64,000 nucleotides of DNA, from the NCBI GenBank assembly GCA_023374025.1, contig SIJG01000003.1, forward strand, positions 186,001 through 250,000. Direction: 5' to 3'. The notes below the pieces were generated by a model. The model did not search any database and was not told where the DNA came from. It saw nothing but the letters and a program-made list of their open reading frames with translations. This DNA is from Heterodera schachtii (taxonomy: Eukaryota; Nematoda; Chromadorea; Rhabditida; Heteroderidae). How positions within the stretch are numbered: the stretch's first letter is position 1; each line of letters starts with the position of its first letter. A program made the translations under genes and the position numbers. Of this stretch, positions 34,351 through 47,040 are shown one piece after another.

Positions 34351-36538
34351 ATGCATTCTGACTTGGCAACTTCCGGGAAAAGGCTTTGTGTGTTGGGAGG
34401 GGGCGGCTATTTGGGTGAGTTAAATTATTGAAATTATTACGGGGACCCGCTGTGTGGGGTCAATTAGTGTCTCATTAGTTCGTTAATTGGTTTCATCGCT
34501 CCAACTTTGGCCTCTTTCTTATTTTTCATCTCTTTTTGTGCCCTTTTCTTATTCGCCTCTTTGTTTGACTGTTTCAGGTCAATTACTCGCTCTGTCGTTG
34601 CAGCGTGAGGGACATTTTGTTGTGCTGTTCGACCTCCACTTCCAACACTTTGGCAACATTCGCCTGGACTCGAAACTTTGCCTAAAGATTACGGTATCTT
34701 TGCAACCGTATCCCTTTTCTTTAACAAATGGGTATACTGTACATACTCCCTCCTCCTCCTTTCAGGGATCCATCACAAATGTGGATGAATTGCGCCTGGC
34801 ACTGAATGGGTGCGACGCGTGCTTCCACTTGGCCGGCTACGGAATGTCCGGCGGACCGTCGGTTGGTCAATCAATGGCTAATTGAATAATTAGAGAGTCA
34901 AGAATTAATTACCATCCTCGGCATTTCAAACACTCAGTTGGACCGTGAAAAGTGTTTTCTGGTGAACGTCGAAGGCACGCGACGCGCATTGGACGAATGC
35001 CGAAGGGCACGAATTAGCCGATTGGTATTCACAAGTTCAGTGAGTTCACAATGAGTGGAATTTACTCACTGAATGGCATTGCCAATGAAAGGTCATGGTC
35101 ATATTTGACGGAAACGAATTGGACATGGCGGAGGAAGAAGGGACGCCGTACATTCAGAAGGTAAAGCTGAAGGAAAACGAGTTAACGAGGGGGGAGAGAG
35201 TGATCGGAAAGATGGGGGGGGGGAGAGAGAAGATAGGAGAGGAGTGATCTGAAAAAAGGAGAGAGAGAGAGAAGTGACCGGAAAGAGAGCAAAGACCAAG
35301 AAAGAGGGTGAACGGAATATGGGGGGAGAAGGTGCCCGAAAAAGATGGTGGAGAAGTGATAGGAAAAGAAGATAGATGACCTGAAAAGATGGAAAAGAGA
35401 GTGATTGGATCTAAATGTAAAGTGAAATGATTGAATGAGAATGATTAGAATTAGAAGAGAATTTGATCAGCAGTGATTGAATGTGTGGAGTGATCGGAGA
35501 AGCAATTAAGCAATCCCCTCACTCCTCAGTTCGGCATTAATGCCTACGCGGAGTCAAAATGCTTCGCGGAGAAAATGGTATTGGCGGCAAACGACCATCG
35601 GCTTGCCACTTGCGCACTTCGCCTTCGCGGGATTTATGGGCCCGGAGAGGTCAAAAAAAGAAAATTAAAAGGCACAAAGAAATAAGAAATATGAACTCCG
35701 ATTTATACACATTCAGCTGCGGACTGTGAAGCGGACAGCGGTCAGTGAAAGAGCAAAAATAAAATTAAAAAAATGAAATGCCAAATTTGGAGGACCTTTG
35801 CCTGAGGGGCGTTGTGAAGTGCACTTTCGGCACAAGGCAAAGAGTGCCAACTCAGTACAGCGGGGCGGACAACACAGTACAGGTGCCGAAAAAGGAGGAC
35901 GATTGATGACCGAATTCCCTGACCCTGCAGGCATTGATGTTAGCCGAGAAAAGCCTCCGCGAGGGGCCCGAAAGTCGCGCGGCGGGCAAAGCCTATCACA
36001 TAATGGACGGGGAAGGGCCGGTGCCGTGCCGGGGGAGGGGGGTGATTAGCTGTCATTTGCCATTGCTTAGGTGGACTCCTTCCGCTTTTGGTACCCTCTG
36101 ATCACTGCCATTGGCTGTCCCGTGCCCTCCGTGCGCATTTCCTTCACTTTTGCCTATACTTTGGGCATTTTTTTCGAGTTCATCTACAAATTTGTCGGGT
36201 GGGAGCCGTTTTTCACGCGATACGAAGTGCCATTGGAAGGGAGGGAGTTGTTGACCGTTAACCTTCCGTTTCGCTTAATTCGGCAGGTGGCACTGATGGG
36301 CGTGCCGAACACTTATTCCATTGAAAGGGCACGCCGCGACTTAAACTATTCGCCAATTCCGTCTTCTGACCAAATGGCACGCACCATCGAATTTCTGAAG
36401 CAGCAGCTGAAAGACAACGGCACAACCGCCAATTCGGCACAAAGCAAAAGCATTGGCGGACAATGGCTGCGCGATCGGAGATGGCTTTTCATGGCCTATT
36501 TGGTCGAAGAAGCGGAACGAGGCAAGGAAAACCAATAG
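34351..36538 (+). CDS. short-chain dehydrogenase, 3beta-HSD / SDR42E-like
   Basis: Ten phased exons: 34351-34414, 34578-34693, 34766-34861, 34938-35039, 35092-35160, 35530-35649, 35717-35740, 35793-35882, 35931-36020 and 36071-36538; about 412 aa. The nucleotide-binding turn is VLGGGGYLG; FHLAGYG and RLVFTSS follow; the catalytic Tyr/Lys pair is in AYAESKCFAEK; RLRGIYGPGE, SGADNTVQA and AYHIMDGEGP are typical of the 3beta-hydroxysteroid dehydrogenase/isomerase and SDR42E families. The C-terminus has hydrophobic helices and TYSIERARRDLNYSPIPS, the usual end motif. It probably oxidises a steroid or isoprenoid alcohol at the ER membrane. Odd points: a 24-nt microexon and a 370-nt purine-rich intron with GAGTGATC-type words. 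Confidence 0.9.
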
Positions 36539-37643
36539 AAAATTGATCCTTTCATTTTTTAATCATTCAATTTTGATCATTTCGTCTGATCAGTTAATAA
36601 TTCATTTCCCTTTTCTCTTTAGCTTTTCGCCCTTTCAAATGGTCATTAGCTTTGGTTGTTCTGCTGCTGCTTCTGCTATTGTTCACCATTTTTTTCAACT
36701 TTTTTTTCTTTGCGCCGTTTTCATTGAATTGTCCAACGGCATTTTAATCGATGGCATTTTCAAAGTCAAATAATCAATTGGTTTATCAACCAATCAATCA
36801 ATCACTAATCATTCTAATCGTGGCCGACTCAACTGATTAGCAAATTAATGCAATTCGGAGGATCTCTTTCTTTCTCGGCTTTTTTCAATTGCTGCTTAGT
36901 TTAACATTTCGCACTAAATTTTGAATAAATAATTTTGATCATTTTTTTGTTGATCATTGGTACCTTTGGTAAATAATTACACAAAAAGTCCGTCCGTCCG
37001 GCACCTCCCCCCCTCCCCCCCTCCCCCCAATCAGTGAGTTAATCACTTCCCATTCATTAATTGCCCAAATTAAATTACGTCTAAAAGGGCCTTGTCCTTT
37101 CTTTCTTCAGCAATTCGTTCATTGCTACAAAAATCAATGTTCTGATTTTTAAAATAAATATATTGTTAATTTTGTTATTTCTCCACTGATTTTTCCTTAA
37201 CTCTGATCACTATTGATCGGTGTTTCCTTTGCCTCTGTCCTCTGATCAATCGATCAGAAACTCATTCCCCTCAAAAGACGGCTGAGGGGGGGGGGGGGGG
37301 GGGCCGGAGAGATCGGAGAGACGGGCAAAAGGCGTCTCAAAGCAAAACAAAGGCAAAATTCGCCTTAAGTTTTACGGATCGAAATATCAGCTCAGGGGAG
37401 GAGGAAGAGGAGAATATTTCATCGTCATCTGCTATCTGTTTCATCACTTCTTCTCCCTTTTAGTTTAAAGCAAAAATAAGAAAATGCCATTGCGCAATGG
37501 CACAATGGCATTTACTATTTATAATGGATTTTTCATATTTTTAATTGGCCATAGCCTTGGCATTTTTGATAATGCCGAGGAGGAAAGTTCGACCAATAAA
37601 TAATTTTAGGCAAAAATCTCTCCGTTTATTTTGTCACGACAAA

Positions 37644-38713
37644 ATGCAGTCGATGGATTTGTTGCGCGAACTCAGCGAATATTCAGGCGGAACGCGAAGA
37701 ACAAAGCGACGGGAAGAAAAAGCGAGAGAAATTGATCAAACGGAGGATGGAAAAGCGAAAAACGCAGCAAATGATCAGCAAAATGATCAGAGCAAAAGAG
37801 AAAGTGATCAGAGCGAAATGAAATGGGAACAAAGTGATCAGAACGAAGGGATACCAATCGAAGTGATCGTTTACCCGGGAACAGCTTCACAAGGAGAAGA
37901 AGGGGAGAAAGGATATGAAGGAGAACAAATGGAAGAGGAGGAGGAAGAGGAGGAGGAGCCGACCCCGGAGCAAATGGCGCGGTGGCGTCGACGGCGACTG
38001 CTGCCGAACGAAGTAAGCGTGCCAATGAAGTGCCATCTGAGCAGGGCTAATCAGTGGGACGGACTCGACAAAGTCGGCATTTCTCACTTAGGTGGTCAGT
38101 GACATTTGCGAATTTATGAGTTTTGCCGAGGGAAGTCGACTTTACACGTCAAGCGGATTATTTGTTGCGCTGTTGGAGCCAAAACGGAAGCTGTGCTTGG
38201 CAATGGTAAGAGAAGAGAAGCGGAACAAAGCGGAAAAGGAAAAACATTTTCAGTTTCTGAAAAGGGTGGAAGAAACTCGGCAGAAATTGGACAAAACAAT
38301 TGAGGTGAAGCGGGCCAAATGGGGGGAGGGGGACAAATGGCACATTGGCATTAAAAGGAGCCTTATGAGGGGGGGGGGGACCCAAAGGGCGAATCGGCAT
38401 CAGCCGATCGGCACATTGCCAAGGATGGCACCCTCAGGAAACTTTAAAGGAAGTGAATGAACGTCGTCGCCATGTCGTACAACTGACAGAAAACATTGGG
38501 ACAATAAATGCGAGATTGGCCGAAATGGGAAACCATGTGAGAAAGAAAGAAAGATAAACAATTTGGGATAAAATTTGAATGTTTTGAAAGTTGGCCAATT
38601 TGGACACACAAATTGTGGTGAACCATTTGAAATTGGACGAATTACACAAACGAATTGCGGCGATGAAAGAACCGATGGGAAAATTGAGAAGCGAAGGAAG
38701 GGATGAAAAATGA
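37644..38713 (+). CDS. acidic coiled-coil protein, unknown function
   Basis: Exons 37644-38012, 38092-38205, 38254-38304, 38450-38536 and 38591-38713, all phase 0, give 247 aa. The first 120 residues are charged, with DQ-rich repeats (QQNDQSKRESDQSE) and a run of Glu. A folded-looking middle, DICEFMSFAEGSRLY then SGLFVALLEPKRKLC, is followed by a coiled coil (RVEETRQKLDKTIEEVNERR, HLKLDELHKRIAAM). The 48-nt third intron has no stop and is a multiple of three, so keeping it would add 16 coiled-coil-like residues. The DQ-coding part is built from the same TGATCAGA words found in nearby introns. I do not recognise the family; a role as a small scaffold subunit is possible. Confidence 0.7.
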
Positions 38714-40068
38714 AAAAAGAGACGAACGAATGGAATTGAACAGAATGCCAACAATGACCGGTGGAAAGAATTTCAAATAAACGCAAAAAACAACAGATAC
38801 AACACACCACGTTTTGGCACTATCTCTGTGCATAATGCCGGAAAATTTAAAAAACTAATTTTTTGGTTTAAATTCATGGCAAATTCGTCCGTGCCGTTGG
38901 TTGGCCAATTGGTCTGCCATCCGTGCCATTGGCCAATTGTTCGAGTTTCGTCTTTCTCTGCGCCTCACAATTCCCCCCCCCCCCCACACCGTTTACAATT
39001 GCTTAATTGACTTGATAAAGCTACAATTCGCTGGATGTGCCCCAGCGGGGGATGGTGTTACTGTCAAAGGGTAAAGTGGGGGTGGAGGCAAAAGATCGGG
39101 GCGGGCATGACGATTATCAGTGGTGGGAATGGCGATTGATTGATCACGCCCTCCCTCCACCCTCACCTCCCCCCCCCCCCGCCCAATTAGTTTCGTTTCC
39201 CTCCCATTTATTACCCATCTTTGGCTCTTATCATTAACGAGTTATGAGGCGGGGGGGGGGGGGGGTGGTGATGTTTGGTTTGGTTTGGTGGAGTTGCTGC
39301 TGCATTTCCCCCGCATTTTTCATTTGATTGACTCCATTACCCCCACCAAAAAATAAAAAATAAAATTCATGTGAATTTTCCCAAATTCCCCCAAAAATAA
39401 AACATTTTTCCGAAGCCACCACAAACATATAATAAGTTCGAAATGGAAAAGTCCCTTTTCCGTCCGATTCATTCCTTCGCAATGGCAATAAAAAACTGTC
39501 AGACTGTTCATTTCATTGCCCTTTTCTCGAGACGAAAGAGAAATTGCGAGAACATCCCACCGCCCCCTCCCCTCCCCTCCTCCATCATTTTGCCTTAAAT
39601 TGTCAAATTCCAATGCCATCCCTCCGTTCCGTTCCGTTTCGTTTCGTTTCGTTAGACTCTCTTTTGTCAGACTCTTTCCGCCGAGCCTTCGATGATTTGA
39701 GCTCTCATTCATTCGTTGGTTCGTTTGATCTGTGCGGCGGTGAGCTCTCATTTGACTCGCCTCTCATCGATCATCCGACCGATCATATCACTTATCACTG
39801 CGACCCAACTGACCATTGGGTACTGCTGATTAAACAACAGCCCAAATTAGGAGTTCCGTAACGGCGAAATGAACGAACAATCGCCAATCATTGCGTCAAT
39901 TACCACCATTTTCTCCTCAAAATGCCATGCTAATGAGAATGATGCTTTAAGGTGTTCATTTGCCTGAGTGGATACACATTTCAACATTGCTTTGTCCCCA
40001 TATTTAATTATATAATTAATTAATTGGCTGATTGGCAATCCCTTTGATCCCTCCGCCATATTCCCCCC
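38714..40068. other. non-coding spacer upstream of the nuclear receptor
   Basis: AT-rich with poly-C/G tracts at 38974, 39170 and 39250 and GTTCCGTTTC-type short repeats at 39625-39655. No supported exon. The receptor's promoter or 5' leader should lie near its right end. Confidence 0.4.
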
Positions 40069-43000
40069 ATGGATCACCACCACCACTCCGCTGCTCCCCC
40101 TGCCCATCATCAGCAGCGAGTCGCCCCTTCCCCTGCTGCTTCTGCTGTTCTCCATGAGCACACTTTGCCCCTTTCGCCCTCCGATTGCGTCCATCCGACC
40201 ACTGCCAACGGATTTGGCAACCACACAGCGCAAAAGCATTCCTCGGCCACTCTTTCCCGTTTGTTTGTCCATCCCCCGCCACTTCTTTATTTCTCCGCAT
40301 TTGAAGGGGTTAAATCGTTTGACAATTGCCGCGTGTGCGGCGATGGGCCCGCGCGAATGCATTACGGAGTGCCGACATGTTTCGGGTGCAAAGGCTTCTT
40401 CAGAAGGTGGGTTTGTCCCGCTGAATTTGGCATGGCATTGCAATTACTTCTTGCACTTCGCATTCGCCGCCCCTTTTCCTCGCAGGACTCTGAAACGGAC
40501 CAAAGAATACACGTGCCGATACAGCGGTAATTGCGTTGTGGACAGATGTAAGCGAAGAGTGAGTTGGCCGTGTTCACACCTTTGGGAGACCAAAGCTCGA
40601 ACAAATGATCGGATGGTCAACAAATGCAACATTTTTAAGATGAACGCAATTCGTGCCGTTTCTGCCGCTTTAAGCGATGTTTGGAGGTCGGCATGGACCC
40701 AAAGGCGGTCAGACCGGACAGAGACGCGGCCGGCAGAACGCATCCAATCAGACGGAGGGTGTCGAGGTGGGCGGAAAGGCAGCGGATTTAATAATTTAAT
40801 GGAAACTGCGGCGGTTGAAGGAATGCCTTTCTGGGCACAAATGGCGAATTGCCTTTGGGCGACAGCGAAAGTGCCGAAACGGGCGGCACCGGCGGAACGG
40901 ACGAATGGATACGCAAATTGCCGGTAGCAGCAAATGGGCCAATTAAGCTGATAGTGCATAATTATCAGGTGGAAATGCGCACTTTGCTCATACAAATTAT
41001 GAACATCGACGCAACGGTAAGAAAAAATCACTTTGAAAAAATATAATTGGGCATTTGGCCAAAGGTTTCACACGGCGACGCAAACGAAAAAAAGACAATG
41101 GACATTTATCCGTTGCCGTTTCATACGCTTCGCCAAATGTTTGAGGACCCGGGATGTTTGGACGGAAAACGGACCGAAGTCAGCGGAAGGGGGGGACAAA
41201 GTGATCAGAAAAACGATGGGGAGGGAATGGAGAGCGATCAGAGAGATGGTCAAAAATGTAAGGGAATAGAAAACGATTAAAATGATCAAAAAAAAGCAAA
41301 TGAGAAAAGGGGGGGGGAAGAGAGTGATCAGACAAAAATAGAAACGGAAGGGAAGGAGAAGTGATCAGATCAGCCAATAGGCCCGAAAAGTCGGGGGTAT
41401 TAAGAGATAATCACTTTCAGATTCGTTATGAACCCTACCGTCAAGTGGAGCCGGATGAGCTTACCGTAATGCAAATCTTTGGAAACGGTATGCATGTATA
41501 CAAATTTGCTCCCTCAATTAGGCATTGGCTCACCGACGACTTGTCGCCACCGTTGACACAATTGAACATTTTTGCGCACTGATGGACCTTCATAACATCA
41601 AAGATAGGGTTGGTCTGATGGGGACAACGAGGGGACCCAATTAAGGGCAATTAGGGGGTGGTGGAAATAATTAATTTTCTGGCCACAATTTTCCATTTCT
41701 TAGCTGGCGTTGGTAAAGGCGGCGTTCGCTCCGCTGACTTTGTTCTGTGCCGTCTCTTCCACCGCACGGGTGAGTTTTTCGTCTTCCTAAATTCCTTTTC
41801 CATTTTTTGGCATTTTGTGCCATTTTCTGAGTTATTTCATTTTTCTTGACTTTCCCTCCCCTCTCTCTTAGGTCACCCGTAACCGTGACATTCTTTGCCT
41901 CTGCAATTTCGGCTACGTCCCCCGCGGTGCCCACCTCAGTTACGCCGAGCCATAGTTGTTAATTGCCTCAAATGGTTTAAAAATGGCATCCATTTTCAGT
42001 CATTTTGCCAATCGCTTGGTGGACAGAGCGCTGGACGAATTGGTGGAGCCGTTCAGAACGTTCAACTTCAAAGAGCAGGAAATTGTGCTGATGAAGGCAA
42101 TTGTTGCGCTGAATCCATGTGAGAGAGCGATGAAAAAAGCAATTAATTATTTTGCTAATTACTCATTAAGACCTGCCCAATTTGTCCGCAGAAGCCGCAG
42201 AACAAGTGGCCGATTTCAGAGACCGAGTTCAGGTGCAACAAATTACTTAAAAACAGCCAAACAATTTGTCAATTTGAACAGGAAACTCTGTACAACGTGG
42301 TGAGAGAAAGTCACCCGAAGGAAGTGGCCTCTTCCCGATTTGGCAATTTGCTTCTTTTCCTCCCCAATATTATGGTAATTATGCCAATTTTCATCCGATG
42401 CCTAATAGGCTTAATAATTGTTCAGTTGATCAGCTCAATAATGACGGAGAATCTCCAGTTTATCCAATCCTTCGGCCACAAGGAAATCGGCCCATTGTTA
42501 AGCGAACTTTTGGAGGAGGACAATGACGAAACGGACGAAGTGGGCACCGGCGGTGGTGAAGAGAGCTACGGGACGGGGGGAATGTCCAGCGAAGAGGTGG
42601 GCACAAATAAAATGGGTGGGGAAAGAGGGGAGGGGGGGGGGGGAGCAGAGAAATGTGCCGACGACCTCAAGAAACTTCGGCAATCGGAAAACGAACCCAA
42701 AAATGGGGGGGGGGGAGAGGACACCACAGGAAAAAGAGAAAGCATGGAAAAGGAAAAGCCTTCGTTTGTCAGTCAATGCGGCACTCGCAGTCCACAAGTT
42801 CCATTTGTTCCATGACGAGTTCGGCAACGACCAGCGGCGAGCTGTTTTGGCAACATATCCCTCAAGAGGACAACGCAATGCAACGACAATTTTCCACGGG
42901 GCAATTGATGGACATACGGTAACATTTAGCAGAGAAAAAATCATACGGTAGCGAAATGACAGTGAAATGAGTAAAGGAAGCTTATGCTAATTGACTCCCT

Positions 43001-44059
43001 GCTGCTGCTGATCTCCAAAATTCAGCTCGGACCGACTGAATTCGCGCGGGTCGGTGCCCCAGCAAATGAGTCAGAACGACTCGGACCCGGACTACAACAC
43101 CACGCTGACGGCAGAAACGCTGAAGCAAGCGATACAGCAGCAGCAGATGGAGGTGCATGGGATTTATGAGTGTCCATGGGACACGGAAAACGTCGCTTTG
43201 TCCGCTTTAGGTCGACTCGCCGGCCGACACGGGCCAAAAGCCCCAATTTTTCATCGACCCGTCCGCTCCGCTCATTGTCTGCCAACCGTCGCTTCTCCAA
43301 CGGACCGTTCCCTCAACCACAGTGGCATCGACAAAGTGCCAAACTCTCAGAAACAATGCCATCCCGAACAAAACATTACAGACACGTGTTCACCGTGGAA
43401 AAGACGGTCGTTCTCGGCCCTCCCGCGGGGCAAATGTTTCTGCCGCAGTCCGTCGGCGGCGGAGGGTCCGCGCCCGACTTCGGCACGCAGAAGCAGCAGC
43501 AAATGGCATATTTCAATGGCATTGCCCCGGGCATGAACAGCAGTAACGGCACTAATCCGTCGATGGCTTCGTCTTCCTCCTCCCCGCACATTCAGCAGCG
43601 GCAACATCAGCAGCAACTGAACACGCAATCGGCATTGAACTGCACGCCAATTGAGGTAAAAATGGGCCAATGACGGCACATCCGACGAAACATTATTAAG
43701 AGGAAGGCACTCCCAAAAAAGAACAATGGCAGGGAAATTCTCTCATTTTCTGTCCAGGCAATCGACCCTCCTTTTTTAGGAAGAATGCGGCGGTCATCTG
43801 TTGGGAGTTTCTGGCAGATGCTTCCACAATAGCGGCGAATTCCCGCCCTCAGGCAGTGCCAATCGGGGGATGGGACTGATCAGCAAAACACAATCATACC
43901 CGTGAGATAAAAAAGAGAGTAATTAAAGCAAATTAAGTGGCTAATTGATATTGGTTTTTAACTGATCATTTCATTGTCAGATTCTCCACTAATTTGGCAA
44001 CAAGCACAGAAGAACATCGGCAACAGATGCACGCGGAGCAGCAATTTGGACAGAAATGA
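40069..44059 (+). CDS. nuclear hormone receptor (HNF4-derived nematode type)
   Basis: The start [16 protein letters not shown] opens an A/B region; exon 1 is 40069-40406. The DNA-binding domain spans exons 1-3 (to about 40740): [43 protein letters not shown] and [20 protein letters not shown], with all eight zinc cysteines. The P-box is CFGCKG. The ligand-binding domain follows in about eight exons: [73 protein letters not shown] and the AF-2-like end [14 protein letters not shown] near 42530. After that a Ser/Gln/Gly-rich tail of several exons runs to the stop at 44059, like an extended F domain. Nuclear transcription factor; ligand unknown. Exon borders around 40760-40870 and 42560-42780 are approximate. 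Confidence 0.9.
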
Positions 44060-44470
44060 GGAAAACGGAGAACAAATTATGGCCCATTTAAAAATGCCCA
44101 TTTAAAATGTATTAAAACGTGCGAAAACTTTAAAAGTAATTAAAGGACGGGAAATAACACATCATTAGTGGTGGGAATAATCCCTCAAATGAAATCCATA
44201 AATTTAAGCGAATTGGGCAATTACGAACCCGAGAAATTGAATTTCGAATAAATAAACATTTATTTGGCCTATTAATTTGTAAAAATATTCCAATCATAAG
44301 GCAAATATTGGCATTTGAAAAATCCGTAAAAAAAGTAAGAGTTTAAGTGCCAAATGATATTTTTGAGAGGGCAAAAGAAAGTTGCATTCATTTCGCTTCC
44401 TCCGTCTCAACCCGACAACACTTCCCCAATTCCGACAATCGCTTTGGTCGTCCGTCCCCCGCCCGTCTTC

Positions 44471-46750
44471 TCATTGGAATGCCTGGTGTCCGGTGATTGC
44501 CTTGCCGAGGATCAGTGCGTGGATGTCGTGGGTGCCTGAGCAGTGGGCACATTTTTCCAGTCCCCACAATTTGGCACATTCCATTTCCGTCCTCACCTTC
44601 GTAAGTGTTTACGGACTCCAAGTTGACCATGTGGCGCATCACCTGCATCGTCTCTCTCTTATTTTATCCCCCTTTTTTGTCCATTTTCCCCCTTTTGCCT
44701 GATAATCGTCCACAATTCCATTGCCTCCCAAAATGTCGCGCGCTTTTCGCGCAATTTCCAACGCTTTTCCACATGAGTTTCTCTTCACTATCGAAATCAT
44801 TTCGGGCGCGAGTCTTTGGGAGAAAATGCCAAAGTAAAATTGGCAAACAAAAGTTTAAATTTTGTTGGAGGATCCATAGCGCACCCACCACCAGCAAAAT
44901 TTGAAATTTCAGGAAATTGCCTCATTTGTCCATTTTCCCGATTCCTCCAAATTCACCTGCCCTCGTCTTTGAGTCGTGCCACTCGAAGGCACGCCTGCAA
45001 TCCGATGCCAATCTCCGAGACCATGTCGGCCAATTTGAGCTGTACCATTTGCGTCGCTGCGATTGGCTTGCCAAATTGTTTTCTGCAAATTAATTCTGCT
45101 TGATGGTCAAAAGTCCGGCTGTGCCGATAAAATTTTAATTGTTTGGGTCAAATTTTGAAAATTTCCTGGACTATTGGGGCCCGGCGGTACTGATAAACAT
45201 GGCCATGGAATTGTTATGATAAAATTTGTCAAGAAAATGGTCTGAATTTCTTCTTTCTCTCCCTCTTTGCACCCCGCCTTATTTTCCAAACAATGCCATT
45301 TCTCTCTGCCCACCTGTCCATGGCATATTCCCTGGCAGCGGCGAAACAACTTTCGGCCGCGCCGAGCGCCCCCCAACTGATGCCAAGCCGCGCACTGTTC
45401 AAACAGCCGAACGGCCCGCTGAGTCCCTGGGCACCGGGCAGCAAATTCGCTTCCGGCACCGGCACTTCGTCCTAATTCCATTTTATTTTGGTTCATTTTG
45501 TTAAAGATTCGTCGTGACAACAACCGACCATCACAATTTGCCCTGTGATCGAAGTCCGAAGCGAAAGTTTGCCCTCAATTTTGGGTGTGCTTAGTCCTTT
45601 GGCGCCACGTTCGATGATAAAACCCTGAATAATGGGAAAATGCCAACTGGACAGTGACAATGGCCAACTTTGACGGCATTTCCATGCTTTGGACTTCGGG
45701 CCCACACAATGAACAGGTCGGCCACCGGAGCGTTGCTGATCCACGACTTAGAGCCGCTCAGCCTTTTTGGGTTCGGTTGGCATTGCGTTTGGCCTCCCAA
45801 TGGGCCGTGTCCACCTGTACAACTGCTGCTGCTCGTCCCACTCCGCCTTCGTCTCCATCCCCGCCGGGTTCGACCCGTGGTCGGGCTCAGTAAGTCCGAA
45901 GGCACCGATCAATTCACCGCTGGCCAATTTGGGCAGAAATTTTTCCTTTTGAGCCTCGGAACCTTAACAAAGCGTTCAGTTTGGGCGTCTGGTGGACCCT
46001 TTGCCAATGTTTGCCATAAGTGACGATCGGACCGATGACCAAACTCGTCTGGACGCTCACAATCGACCGATAACCACTGTCCACACGTTCCAACTCACGC
46101 GCCAGCAGACCGTAGCCGACGAAGGAAGTGCCGGCACAACCGTAACCCTAAAGAGCCGAATGAAGCCCGAAATTGGCATTTTTATGGACGCGTAACGGGC
46201 GAATGCCAAAACAATGAAAGACAGCGAAGGCTTACTTTGTAAGGCGCGCCAAGAAAACCCATCCGACCGAGTTCGGGCAGAAGAGAAGGGTCGAACTCTA
46301 AAGGAAAGGGAAAAGCCAGTGAAAAGAGAGTCAGTAGCAAAAGTCGGATAATTTTTCTGTCGATTTCCCCTTCGGCCACTTCCACCCACTCTCTTCGCGG
46401 AATGCCTGCGTGACCCGCGGCTGCAACTTTTCCTGGCAGTACGCGTGCGCTTGGTCCCTCAGAGTGCGCTCTTCCTCCGTCAATTGGCTGTCCAAGTCAA
46501 ACGCATCGAAGAAATTGAAATTTGAGTCGACACAATTGTTGTTTTTGGAGGCTAAAAGGGATTTGTGTCCTCAATTTGTTTAGCAATGACAACTAATTAA
46601 TTAATTAATAATGATTGCTTATTGCTTGCCTTGCATTGCGTATAATTCTGATGGAGTTGAGTATTTGCGATGTTGGCACACTCTTTTGGCAACTTTCGAA
46701 AAGATTTGTCTTTGCAGCAACCGATGCGTTTGAGTGAGAGCCCTTTCCAT
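44471..46750 (-). CDS. GCDH: glutaryl-CoA dehydrogenase, mitochondrial
   Basis: Twelve phased exons: 46750-46630, 46551-46390, 46297-46236, 46147-45998, 45945-45815, 45762-45669, 45624-45529, 45471-45314, 45082-44957, 44813-44699, 44642-44597 and 44535-44471; 441 aa (human 438). The FAD enzyme oxidatively decarboxylates glutaryl-CoA to crotonyl-CoA in lysine/tryptophan breakdown. The Arg- and Gln-rich N-terminus ([20 protein letters not shown]) looks like a mitochondrial transit peptide. Signatures: [27 protein letters not shown] (substrate Arg), [45 protein letters not shown] and the catalytic Glu in VNTYEGTHDIH. Introns 1 and 10 use GC donors. Start chosen at the only Met in frame before the transit-like segment. 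Confidence 0.96.
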
Positions 46751-47040
46751 TTTTTGGGATTGATTAATTAGGCAATTGAAATGAAACACATAATAATCAT
46801 TTTGAAAGAATAAGCGAAGCGAAGCGGGCGGAGAGAAAAAAGGTCAAATGACTTCGTTTTGTGCTCTTTTATTTTCGCTATTTTCAAAATGAAAGACCCG
46901 AAAAGCACGAGGACAATGGAAAACGAACTGATCAGACAGACGGAAGAAAAGAGAACCTTCTGTCATTCACAAGTCCTTAATAAATGCTTAAAGGGGGACA
47001 AAAGAAACGATCACTCCACGGAAAGGGAAGGCATTTGACT

